Assembly (NCBI GenBank): GCA_937975655.1
Contig: CALJTZ010000273.1
Span: forward strand, 1-6,912
Reading direction: 5' to 3'
Source: an uncultured Synechococcus sp.
GTDB taxonomy: Bacteria > Cyanobacteriota > Cyanobacteriia > PCC-6307 > Cyanobiaceae
DNA: 6,912 bases
Part shown: positions 1 through 6,315 of the stretch, piece after piece
Layout: each line of letters begins with the position of its first letter
How positions within the stretch are numbered: position 1 is the stretch's first letter
Notes under the pieces: generated by a model
What the model was told of the DNA's origin: nothing
Database searches by the model: none
The model's input: the letters and a program-made list of their open reading frames with translations, nothing else
Made by a program: the position numbers and the translations under genes

Positions 1-149
1 CACACAACACACCGTCATGAGACAACACACAGTGACAACACAGTGACCACACAGTGACCACACAGTGACCACACACACAACACACCGTCATGAGACGACA
101 CACAGTGACAGCACAGTGACAACACACAATGAACACACACAGTCATGAG
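1..149. repeat. A/C-rich nested tandem repeat array
   Basis: The stretch is built from an 11-bp unit, ACAGTGACCAC or a close variant, with consecutive copies at 29-39, 40-50, 51-61 and 62-72 and again at 102-112 and 113-123. A higher-order repeat has a period of 73 bp: positions 1-47 recur at 74-120 with only two differences. The motif GTCATGAG occurs at 14-21, 87-94 and 142-149, and the last copy abuts the guanylate kinase homology. The plus strand has very few T residues, quite unlike the balanced high-GC composition of the rest of the window. There is no palindromic repeat with unique spacers, so this is not a CRISPR array. The array starts at or before the window edge, so its full size is unknown. 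No function can be assigned. Confidence 0.9.
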
Positions 150-437
150 GTGGTCGCCTTTGACATCGACGTGGTCGGCGGACTGAACCTCAAAAAGCAG
201 TTTGGCGACCAGGCTTTGGCGCTGTTTGTGGCTCCGCCGAGCCTCGAGGTGCTCGAACAGCGGCTGCGCGGGCGCGGAACCGAGTCCGAGGACCAAATCG
301 CCCAGCGGCTCGCCAAAGCCGAGTGGGAACTCGCACAGGCTCCGGGATTTGACCGCGTGGTCGTCAACGACGAGCTCGACCGCGCTGAGGCCGAAGCCCT
401 GGGTGCGATTTTAGCCTTTGCCCCGACGTGCGCATAG
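129..437 (+). pseudogene. gmk: guanylate kinase, 3' fragment (5' half replaced by tandem repeats)
   Basis: From about position 150 the frame encodes the C-terminal half of guanylate kinase, which phosphorylates GMP to GDP with ATP. Visible are the core strand segment FDIDVVGGLNLKKQFGD, the segment APPSLEVLEQRLRGRGTESE carrying the lid arginines, and the late motif VVVNDELDRA. The family is usually about 190-200 residues; only about 95 homologous residues remain, and the N-terminal half with the P-loop is missing. The only ATG upstream, at 129, lies inside the repeat array, and the frame has a stop at 117-119, so no intact gene can start further left. The DIDVVGGLNLKK wording is typical of Bacteroidota enzymes and unlike the cyanobacterial type. 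The end overlaps the next start (GTG at 428) by 10 bp, as expected of a native gmk-nadD pair. I infer a broken or artificially joined fragment without kinase activity. Confidence 0.75.
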
Positions 438-988
438 GCCTGCTTTTTGGCACCTTTAACCCGGTGCACCTCAGCCACTTGCTGGTCGCGGAACGCCTTC
501 AAAAGCACGCCCACCTCGAAGAGGTCTGGCTGGTGCTCACGCCCCACACCCCCAGCTTCACGCCCCTCACAGCGATGGTGAGTCGCCATGAACGCCGCAA
601 TGCCGCCAGTGGCCTGAGCGGGTGCAAAACCTTCGCCTACGGCCAGGCGATTCAGGCACGGCGGGAGGCCCGTGCGGCAGGGGCCAACGAGGCCCTGCTG
701 CTCAGCACCAGTGGCGAACTCTGCTGCGGCGCCAGCGCCAACCTGCTGGTACGCCGCGCCGACCAATGGCTGACGCCGCCCCTCTCCAGCGGTTGCCTGC
801 CAGGGGTGATGCGGCAGCGCGCTCTGGAGCTGGGCCTGGTGCGAGAACAGCGGCTCGAGCCTGAGCCCAAGGCCGGAGACCAGTGGCTGCTGATCAACAG
901 CCTGAGCTGCCGGCCCATCCAACAGCTCGACGCGGTGCCCCTGGAGATCTGCACTGACCCCGCCGGCTTCTGGCGTCAGCTGCTCTGA
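428..988 (+). CDS. chimeric ORF: NadD N-terminal fragment joined to PabC-like class IV aminotransferase C-terminal domain
   Basis: The ORF starts with GTG inside the end of the guanylate kinase fragment and has 186 codons. Residues 1 to about 40 match the start of nicotinate-nucleotide adenylyltransferase (NadD), with the nucleotide-binding segment GTFNPVHLSH at 8-17; the usual HxGH reads HLSH. From about residue 41 the protein becomes the C-terminal domain of a fold-type IV PLP enzyme, most likely 4-amino-4-deoxychorismate lyase (PabC, folate synthesis). It has RRNAASGLSGCKTFAYGQ with the presumed PLP lysine at K67, the segment LCCGASANLLV, and TPPLSSGCLPGVMRQ. The N-terminal domain of the lyase, about half of a normal 270-290 residue protein, is absent. 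Cys100 occupies the position where many class IV aminotransferases have Glu. Neither half is complete, so activity is doubtful. The first 40 residues look Bacteroidota-like and the rest cyanobacterial. It converges on urtE. The frame is certain; the biological reality of the fusion is not. Confidence 0.7.
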   Translation: MRIGLLFGTFNPVHLSHLLVAERLQKHAHLEEVWLVLTPHTPSFTPLTAMVSRHERRNAASGLSGCKTFAYGQAIQARREARAAGANEALLLSTSGELCCGASANLLVRRADQWLTPPLSSGCLPGVMRQRALELGLVREQRLEPEPKAGDQWLLINSLSCRPIQQLDAVPLEICTDPAGFWRQLL

Positions 989-1004
989 GCCAAACCAGGC
1001 AGGC

Positions 1005-1030
1005 CCGGGTGTCCCTGGGGGACACGCCGG
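1005..1030. terminator. strong hairpin between convergent genes, possible bidirectional terminator
   Basis: A perfect 7-bp stem (1009-1015 GTGTCCC with 1019-1025 GGGACAC) closes a 3-nt loop. After a single bulged G at 1026 it extends by four further pairs (1005-1008 with 1027-1030). It lies in the 56-bp gap between the stops of the rightward PabC-like ORF and leftward urtE, where terminators for both would be expected. No run of T follows on either strand, so it is not a classical intrinsic terminator; it could act as a 3'-end stabilising or bidirectional hairpin. Confidence 0.5.
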
Positions 1031-1044
1031 AAACCGCCTGATGC

Positions 1045-1758
1045 TCAAACGCTGAGGAAACGATCCACCACGTCCTTGCTGAGCTCTCCGGTGGGGCCAC
1101 TGGCCACCACGCCACCCTTCTGCATCGCGTAGTACCAGTCGGCCTGGCGCACGAAATGAAGGTGCTGCTCCACCAGCAACACGCTGATGCCGGTGGTCTC
1201 GATGATGCGGCGCACCGCCCGCTCGATGTCGAGCACCACGGAGGGCTGAATGCCCTCCGTGGGTTCATCCAGGAGTAGCAACTTGGGCTTGCCCAGCAGG
1301 GCACGGGCAATGGCCAACTGCTGCTGCTGACCGCCCGAGAGATCGCCGCCCCGGCGATTGAGGAACTTCTCCAGGATCGGAAAGAGCTCGAACACCACCG
1401 GGTCGATGTGGCGATTCCTGGCCAAGCCACCGGGCAGGGCCTCCATGCCCAGCATCAGGTTCTCGCGCACCGTGAGCTGGGGGATGATCTCCCGCCCCTG
1501 GGGCACATAGCCGATGCCACACCGGGCCCGCTGGTGCGGCGCCATGGCGGACAGCTCCCGATCCTGCAGCTGCACCGATCCAGTGCGCTGCCGCAACAGA
1601 CCGATCACAGTCTTGAGCAGGGTGGTCTTGCCCACGCCATTGCGCCCGATCAGACACACCATCTGGCCGGGACGCACGCTCATGTCGACGTCGCGCAGGA
1701 TGTGGCTCTCGCCGTAATAGACGTTCAGCCCACGCACTTCAAGCAGGTTGCTGGTCAT
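1045..1758 (-). CDS. urtE: urea ABC transporter ATP-binding protein UrtE
   Basis: This is the second ATPase of the high-affinity urea importer; it hydrolyses ATP at the cytoplasmic face of the UrtB/UrtC channel. The 237-residue protein is full length for the LivF-like family. Visible are Walker A GRNGVGKTT (38-46), Q-loop Gln87 in YVPQGRE, the ABC signature LSGGQ (140-144), Walker B LLLLDEP (160-166) followed by TEGIQPS, and the switch histidine His199 in LLVEQHLHF. The TEGIQPSVV stretch is characteristic of UrtE as opposed to leucine-transporter LivF. The ATG overlaps the urtD stop in an ATGA, and a perfect AGGAGG lies 4 nt upstream, which supports this start. It is the last gene of the urt cluster, and its stop is followed by a hairpin. 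Confidence 0.96.
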   Translation of the reverse strand: MTSNLLEVRGLNVYYGESHILRDVDMSVRPGQMVCLIGRNGVGKTTLLKTVIGLLRQRTGSVQLQDRELSAMAPHQRARCGIGYVPQGREIIPQLTVRENLMLGMEALPGGLARNRHIDPVVFELFPILEKFLNRRGGDLSGGQQQQLAIARALLGKPKLLLLDEPTEGIQPSVVLDIERAVRRIIETTGISVLLVEQHLHFVRQADWYYAMQKGGVVASGPTGELSKDVVDRFLSV

Positions 1759-2525
1759 GCGGCCTCCTGGGTTTCGCTGCCGAGATACACCTCGATCACC
1801 CGCGGATCGTTCTGCACCTGATCCATCGAGCCCTCGCAGAGCACATGGCCTTCATGCAACACCGTCACCGGCGACTGCAGATCGCGGATGAAGTCCATGT
1901 CGTGTTCGATCACCAACACCGTGTGATCGCCGGCCAGTTGGCACAGCAACTCCCCCGTACGAGCTGTTTCCTCGTCGGTGAGACCTGCCACCGGTTCATC
2001 CACCAGCAGCAATTCGGGATCCTGGGCCACGAGCATGGCGATCTCAAGCCACTGCTTCTGGCCGTGGGACAACCCTCCGGCCGGTTGGTTGGCATGGCTC
2101 TCCAGACCCACCACCCCGAGCAGGTGCTGCACGCGGTCGCGTTGATCAGAACTAAGGGAACCAAAGAGCAGAGCCGCCGGTCCGTGGGGACCACGCACCG
2201 CCAACTCCAGATTCCGGCGGGGAGTGAGGTTCTGATACACCCGGGGGGTCTGGAACTTGCGGCCGATGCCGAGCCGCGAGATGCGGTGCTCGCTCTGGCC
2301 CACGAGGGAGGCGCCGCGGAACAACACATCTCCCTTGGTGGGACGCACCTTGCCGGTGATCACATCGAGGAAGGTGGTCTTACCGGCGCCATTGGGACCG
2401 ATCACCGCCCGCAGCTCACCGGGGGCCAGCTGCAGGTTGAGGTCGTTGAGGGCGAGGAAGCCGTCAAAGCTGACGGTGACCCCCCGCAGTTCAAGCAGAT
2501 TCATCGCTGGTTGGGCTGTCGTCAT
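1755..2525 (-). CDS. urtD: urea ABC transporter ATP-binding protein UrtD
   Basis: This is the first ATPase subunit of the urea importer, of the LivG-like family, and pairs with UrtE. Of 256 residues, Walker A GPNGAGKTT is at 43-51, the Q-loop glutamine at 92 (RKFQTPRVY), the signature LSHGQ at 152-156 with His in place of the common Gly, Walker B LLLVDEP at 172-178 followed by VAGLTDEE, and the switch histidine His208 in VIEHDMDF. The LSHGQKQWLEI and VAGLTDEET segments are typical of UrtD. The start chosen overlaps the urtC stop in an ATGA; the alternative Met8 (MNLLEL) is possible, since neither has a clear Shine-Dalgarno. Translation is probably coupled to urtC. Its own end overlaps urtE by 4 bp. 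Confidence 0.96.
   Translation of the reverse strand: MTTAQPAMNLLELRGVTVSFDGFLALNDLNLQLAPGELRAVIGPNGAGKTTFLDVITGKVRPTKGDVLFRGASLVGQSEHRISRLGIGRKFQTPRVYQNLTPRRNLELAVRGPHGPAALLFGSLSSDQRDRVQHLLGVVGLESHANQPAGGLSHGQKQWLEIAMLVAQDPELLLVDEPVAGLTDEETARTGELLCQLAGDHTVLVIEHDMDFIRDLQSPVTVLHEGHVLCEGSMDQVQNDPRVIEVYLGSETQEAA
1763..1768 (-). promoter_or_regulatory. Shine-Dalgarno site of urtE
   Basis: Perfect AGGAGG on the minus strand inside the last codons of urtD, 4 nt before the urtE ATG. The spacing is short, but the motif is the strongest ribosome-binding site in the cluster and fixes the urtE start at the ATGA overlap. Confidence 0.75.
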
Positions 2526-3679
2526 GAGGCACCACCGCGGGGTGTGGTGTCGATATCGCTGTGCTCGGCCTGCACCTCGGGATCAAGATCCAGCGACGGA
2601 TAGGTGGCGGCCTTAGGCGGCACGCCCACCATGGCGATCAGGCGCCCAGGGCCACCCTGGCGCCACCAGCCCACAAGGCCATCGGGCAAGGCCGTGACCA
2701 CCAGCAGGAACAGGCCACCCTGGATGAACAGCCAGGTTTCCGGCAACTGTTCACTGACGAGAGACTTGGCGTAGTTGATCAAGACGGCTCCGAGCACCGC
2801 CCCGATCAGGGTGCCGCGGCCACCCACCGCCACCCAGATCACCATCTCGATCGAGAAGGGCACCGCCATGTACTGGGGCGACACAATGCCGGACTGCACC
2901 GTGTACAGGGCACCGCTGATGCCGGCCAAGGCTCCTGCAACAGCGAACACCACCGTCTTGTAGGCCGTGGGGTTGTAACCGGTGAAGCGCAGCCGCGGCT
3001 CGTCGTCGCGAATGGCCACCAGCGCATCACCGAAACGACCGCGGGTGAGCCAACGGCAGAGGAACCAGGCCGCGATCACCAGCACCACCGTGAGCCAGAA
3101 CAGGTGACGCTGCATGGCATCACTGCCCACCAGCAGACCGAACAGGCGGGCTGTATCGGTCTTGAGGCCGTTGGTGCCGTTGATCAACTTCTGCTGGCCA
3201 TTGAAGAAGTTGAAGAACACCAGCAGGGCCGCCTGGGTGAGGATCGAGAAGTAAACCCCCTTGATGCGGTTGCGAAACACCAGGTAGCCGAGCACGCCGG
3301 CCACCAGGGCTGGGATCACCCAGATGGCGAAGAAGGTGAACAGCGGTGATGTGAAGGGCTGCCAGAAGGCCGGCAGGCTCTTCACCCCGTAGAGCGAGAA
3401 GAACTCCGGCAACTGACCCGGCTCCAGGGAACTCAGCTGCAGATACATCCCCAGGGCATAGGCGCCCAGGGCAAAGAAAATGCCCTGGCCGAGGCTGAGC
3501 ATGCCGGTGTAGCCCCAGATCAAGTCGATGCCGAGGGCCACGATGCCCAGAGACAGGAACCGACCCAGCAAGTTCAGGCGAAAGGGCGGCAATACCGCCG
3601 GCAGCACCAGGGCCACCACCACGATCACCACCCAGGGCAGGGCGCGCCGCAGGTTGCGGGAGGAGAGCAGATCCGCCAT
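2522..3679 (-). CDS. urtC: urea ABC transporter permease UrtC
   Basis: This is an inner-membrane permease of the LivM type that forms the urea channel together with UrtB. The protein has 385 residues. Hydrophobic segments begin at about 15-33 and 40-55 and continue through the protein. The LivM hallmark GYTGMLSLGQG is at 56-66, and the cytoplasmic EAA-like coupling loop, GRFGDALVAIRDDEPRLRFTGYN, spans about 214-236 and contacts the ATPases. IEMVIWVAVGGRGTLIGA (278-295) is another family-conserved segment. The last 40 residues are hydrophilic and acidic, with no membrane segment. The ATG sits 3 bp after the urtB stop, with GGAGG 8 nt upstream inside the end of urtB, which supports the start. 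It overlaps urtD by 4 bp. Confidence 0.96.
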   Translation of the reverse strand: MADLLSSRNLRRALPWVVIVVVALVLPAVLPPFRLNLLGRFLSLGIVALGIDLIWGYTGMLSLGQGIFFALGAYALGMYLQLSSLEPGQLPEFFSLYGVKSLPAFWQPFTSPLFTFFAIWVIPALVAGVLGYLVFRNRIKGVYFSILTQAALLVFFNFFNGQQKLINGTNGLKTDTARLFGLLVGSDAMQRHLFWLTVVLVIAAWFLCRWLTRGRFGDALVAIRDDEPRLRFTGYNPTAYKTVVFAVAGALAGISGALYTVQSGIVSPQYMAVPFSIEMVIWVAVGGRGTLIGAVLGAVLINYAKSLVSEQLPETWLFIQGGLFLLVVTALPDGLVGWWRQGGPGRLIAMVGVPPKAATYPSLDLDPEVQAEHSDIDTTPRGGAS

Positions 3680-3682
3680 GGC

Positions 3683-4840
3683 TCAGGCCTCCACCATGCG
3701 GCCCTTCTGCGGGAACAGACCGGCTGGCCTGATCTGCAGAAACACCACAATCACAGCGAACACCAGCACCTTCGCCATCGAGGTTGTGGCGAAGAAGGTG
3801 ATCAACTCATTCAAACCAGCAGGCATGGCCGGCCACACCAACAACAGGGATCCGGAACCCACGATGTAGCTGAGCACGCCGATACCCAGGGCCGCCAACA
3901 CGGTGCCGGCGAGCTTGCCCACGCCGCCCAGCACCACCACCATGAAGCAATCCACGATGTAATTCCCCCCCAGGTTCGGACCCACGGAACCGAGCAGGGT
4001 CACGGCCACACCCGCCACACCGGCGAGGCCCGAACCGATCAGGAAGGTGAGCGCATCCACCTTTTCCGTGGGAATGCCAAGGCAATCGCTCATGGGCCGG
4101 TTCTGGGTCACGGCACGAATGCGCATCCCCCAGACACTCTTTTGCAGGAACCAGCCCACAGCCACGAGCGCCACCACGGTGAGCGCGATGATGAACAGGC
4201 GCGCCGCCGGCATGTTCACCGCACCCACATCAATGGATCCCCGCAGCCACACCGGGGCCGTCACATCGATGTTGCGCGCACTGAACCAGGGCTGATCCAA
4301 TACCCGCTGACCCCCCAGCAGCGAGGCCACCACGATGCCGATCAGGCCGCTCACGATCCAGCTACCCGTGCCCAGCAGCGGTGTCCAGCGCTGCTGCCAC
4401 CATTGCTTCGGGGTGAGGCGTGGCACCAGCAAACCGCCTACCACCGCCAGCAGCAGACCAATGGCGAAAGCACTGGACACCGAGCGCACAAACTGCTGCA
4501 GGATGAGGCTCACACCCCAGGTCGCCAACAGGGTTTCCAAGGGCCGGCCGTAGAGCCGCCGAATCACAGTTTTTTCGAGCAGCAACCCCACCAGGCCACT
4601 CACGGCAAAGGCCAGGGGAATCGCCACCAGGATGTACACCGGGAACAGAGCTTCCGGCAGCACAGCCTTGAAAATGTTCTGCACCACAAAGGTGGTGTAG
4701 GCGCCGAGCATCATCAACTCGCCATGGGCCATGTTGATGACACCCATCAGACCAAACACCACAGCCAGGCCCAGTGCCGCGAGCACCAGAACCGAGCCGA
4801 TGGCCAGGCCATTGAAGAGTGTGTCGTAGAGAAGATCCAT
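3683..4840 (-). CDS. urtB: urea ABC transporter permease UrtB
   Basis: This is an inner-membrane permease of the LivH type and the partner of UrtC in the urea channel. Of 385 residues, the N-terminal helix leads into the hallmark GVINMAHGELMMLGAY at 33-48. Further hydrophobic segments lie at about 65-88, 125-139, 160-175, 215-232, 265-285, 297-335 and 355-370. The EAA-like coupling loop, WGMRIRAVTQNRPMSDCLGI, is at 237-256, and the family tail RPAGLFPQKGR is at 371-381. The region between about 140 and 210 is a long insertion compared with leucine permease LivH, as is usual for UrtB. No clear Shine-Dalgarno precedes the ATG. The gene follows an intrinsic-terminator-like hairpin, so its expression probably depends on read-through from urtA. 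UrtC starts 3 bp after its stop. Confidence 0.96.
   Translation of the reverse strand: MDLLYDTLFNGLAIGSVLVLAALGLAVVFGLMGVINMAHGELMMLGAYTTFVVQNIFKAVLPEALFPVYILVAIPLAFAVSGLVGLLLEKTVIRRLYGRPLETLLATWGVSLILQQFVRSVSSAFAIGLLLAVVGGLLVPRLTPKQWWQQRWTPLLGTGSWIVSGLIGIVVASLLGGQRVLDQPWFSARNIDVTAPVWLRGSIDVGAVNMPAARLFIIALTVVALVAVGWFLQKSVWGMRIRAVTQNRPMSDCLGIPTEKVDALTFLIGSGLAGVAGVAVTLLGSVGPNLGGNYIVDCFMVVVLGGVGKLAGTVLAALGIGVLSYIVGSGSLLLVWPAMPAGLNELITFFATTSMAKVLVFAVIVVFLQIRPAGLFPQKGRMVEA
3688..3692 (-). promoter_or_regulatory. Shine-Dalgarno site of urtC
   Basis: GGAGG on the minus strand, formed by the last sense codons of urtB, 8 nt before the urtC ATG. The spacing is ideal and the site confirms the chosen start. 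Confidence 0.7.
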
Positions 4841-4891
4841 CGCGACCCGCAGGGATCAGGCAAAGAGGAAGAAAAAGATCAAACAGCAGGA

Positions 4892-4918
4892 ATAAAAAGA
4901 GGGGAGATTTCTCTCCCC
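4892..4918 (-). terminator. intrinsic terminator/attenuator between urtA and urtB
   Basis: Read on the minus strand, a perfect 7-bp stem GGGGAGA/TCTCCCC (4912-4918 with 4901-4907) closes a GAAA tetraloop (4908-4911) and is followed at once by TCTTTTTATT. This has the full anatomy of a rho-independent terminator. It lies 56 nt after the urtA stop and about 50 nt before the urtB start, inside the cluster. With no obvious promoter after it, partial termination that lowers urtBCDE relative to urtA is the likely role. Confidence 0.8.
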
Positions 4919-4947
4919 CCAGTAATCCTGCAATGGTGTGAGATGGC

Positions 4948-4964
4948 GCCGGCCTTGGGCCGGC
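4948..4964 (-). other. GC stem-loop just after urtA
   Basis: A perfect 7-bp inverted repeat, GCCGGCC and GGCCGGC, encloses a 3-nt loop and starts 10 nt after the urtA stop. No U-tract follows in the direction of transcription, so it is not itself an intrinsic terminator. A hairpin here could protect the 3' end of the urtA message from exonucleases after termination at the downstream site. Confidence 0.6.
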
Positions 4965-4974
4965 TCCTGCCGGA

Positions 4975-6267
4975 TCACATCTTGTACTTGCCGGCGTCAG
5001 GGCGGTTCTGGGTCCAGTCACAGGTGTAGCCCTTGGTTTCGGGCACGTACTGGTTCCAGGCCACAGGCTTCACGAAGCCCTTGTTCTCGAGGATCTTGAA
5101 CATGCCGTCCTTCTGCACCTCACCGATCAGCACGAGCTTCTCGACGTGGTGGTTGGGCTGCACGGTCACCTTGCCTTCGGGAGCATCGAAGCTCACGCCA
5201 ACCAGGGCCTCACGCACCTTGTTGTCGTCCACGCTGTTGGCCTTCTCGGCAGCAGCGGCCCACAGGTACACCATCATGTAAGCGGCTTCGGCGGGGTCAT
5301 TGGTGACCCGCTTGTCGCCGTACTTGGCCTTGAAGTCTGCGGTGAACTTCTTGGAAGCCGGGGTATCGAGGCTCTGGAAATAGTTCCAGGCGGCGTAGGT
5401 GCCCTCGAGGTACTCAGGACCAATGGCGGCGATCTCCTCTTCGGCGATCGAGAAGCTCATGATCGAGTAGCCGTTGGCCGGGGTGATGCCGGCGGCCTTC
5501 ATCTGCTTGAAGAAGGCAACGTTGCTGTCACCGTTGAGGGTGTTCACGATCACACCGCCGTTGGGCAATGCCTGCTTGATCTTGGCAATGATCGGAGCCA
5601 CTTCGGTGTTACCGAGGGGCAGGTAGTCCTCACCCACAACCTTGCCACCAGAAGCCTTGAGCTGCTCCTTCATGATGGTGTTGGCGGTACGCGGATACAC
5701 GTAGTCCGAACCCACCAGGAAGAAGTCCTTGCCCTTGTTCTTGAGCAGCCAGTCCACGGCAGGCTCAGCCTGCTGGTTGGGAGCAGCACCGCTATAGAAG
5801 ATGTTCTTGGAACACTCCTGACCTTCGTACTGAATCGGGTAGAAGAGGAAGTGATCCTTGGCTTCGAACACCGGCAGCATGGCCTTGCGGCTGGCGGAGG
5901 TCCAACCGCCGAACACCACAGACACCTGATCCTGATCGATCAGCTTCTTGGCCTTTTCAGCGAAGGTGGGCCAATCGGAAGCACCGTCTTCCTCAACGGG
6001 AACAATCTTCAGCTTCTTGCCGTCGATTTTCACGCCACCTTTGGCGTTGATCTCATCGATGGCCATCAGCTCGGCTTCGGCCACCGTGTTCTCGGAGATG
6101 GCCATGGTGCCGGAGCGGGAGTGAAGGATGCCCACCTTCACTTCGCCATCAAAATCTCCAGATGCCTTGTCGCCGCCGCCGCAGGCAACGAGGGACAGGG
6201 AGGTGGCGAGAGCAGTAGCCCCGCCCAGCAGCCGCAGCGAGGTCTTCCGCATCGAGGGAGACGTCAT
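4975..6267 (-). CDS. urtA: urea ABC transporter substrate-binding lipoprotein UrtA
   Basis: This is the periplasmic urea receptor that delivers urea to UrtB/UrtC. From the ATG at 6267 the protein has 430 residues: a basic n-region, a hydrophobic stretch (about 11-27) and a lipobox LVAC with Cys29, predicting a lipid-anchored type 1 binding protein. Family-defining segments follow: GILHSRSGTMAISENT, EEDGASDWPTFAEKAKKL, FGGWTSASRKAMLPVFE, YPIQYEGQECSKNIFYSGAAPNQQ, VGSDYVYPRTAN, TLNGDSNVAFFKQMK and YAAWNYFQSLDTP. These match UrtA and not general branched-chain amino-acid binding proteins. The start is uncertain: a GTG at 6282 and an ATG at 6252 (giving MRKTSLRLL) are also in frame, and none has a clear Shine-Dalgarno. 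The 6252 start would leave the shortest normal signal peptide. A candidate NtcA promoter lies upstream and a terminator-like hairpin downstream. Confidence 0.96.
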   Translation of the reverse strand: MTSPSMRKTSLRLLGGATALATSLSLVACGGGDKASGDFDGEVKVGILHSRSGTMAISENTVAEAELMAIDEINAKGGVKIDGKKLKIVPVEEDGASDWPTFAEKAKKLIDQDQVSVVFGGWTSASRKAMLPVFEAKDHFLFYPIQYEGQECSKNIFYSGAAPNQQAEPAVDWLLKNKGKDFFLVGSDYVYPRTANTIMKEQLKASGGKVVGEDYLPLGNTEVAPIIAKIKQALPNGGVIVNTLNGDSNVAFFKQMKAAGITPANGYSIMSFSIAEEEIAAIGPEYLEGTYAAWNYFQSLDTPASKKFTADFKAKYGDKRVTNDPAEAAYMMVYLWAAAAEKANSVDDNKVREALVGVSFDAPEGKVTVQPNHHVEKLVLIGEVQKDGMFKILENKGFVKPVAWNQYVPETKGYTCDWTQNRPDAGKYKM

Positions 6268-6315
6268 GGGTTCTAAAAGCACGAAATGAGCACCCGCCGA
6301 TCAGCGGTAAGGCGG

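Noticed and set aside
1..149. CRISPR array or Cys-rich repeat peptide on the minus strand
   Set aside because: The repeats are contiguous 11-mers without spacers or a palindromic core. The Cys/Val/Leu-rich translation is a trivial result of the repeat and the frame has no credible start or neighbour.
143..1048. A 301-codon minus-strand frame across the left end
   Set aside because: It runs antisense to the gmk and nadD/pabC homologies and has no family resemblance. It spans the mosaic joints only by chance.
1845..2603. Long plus-strand frames opposite urtD and urtC, including 2561-3349
   Set aside because: Low-complexity His/Gln-rich translations antisense to well-conserved transporter genes; codon-bias shadows.
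5146..6276. A 376-codon open frame on the plus strand opposite urtA
   Set aside because: It lies fully antisense to urtA and is explained by high-GC codon structure. Its protein has no recognisable motif, whereas the minus frame is an unmistakable UrtA.
6280..6282. GTG as the urtA start
   Set aside because: It gives an extra five residues before the ATG with no ribosome-binding site. The ATG at 6267 or 6252 fits the short basic n-region of a lipoprotein signal better.
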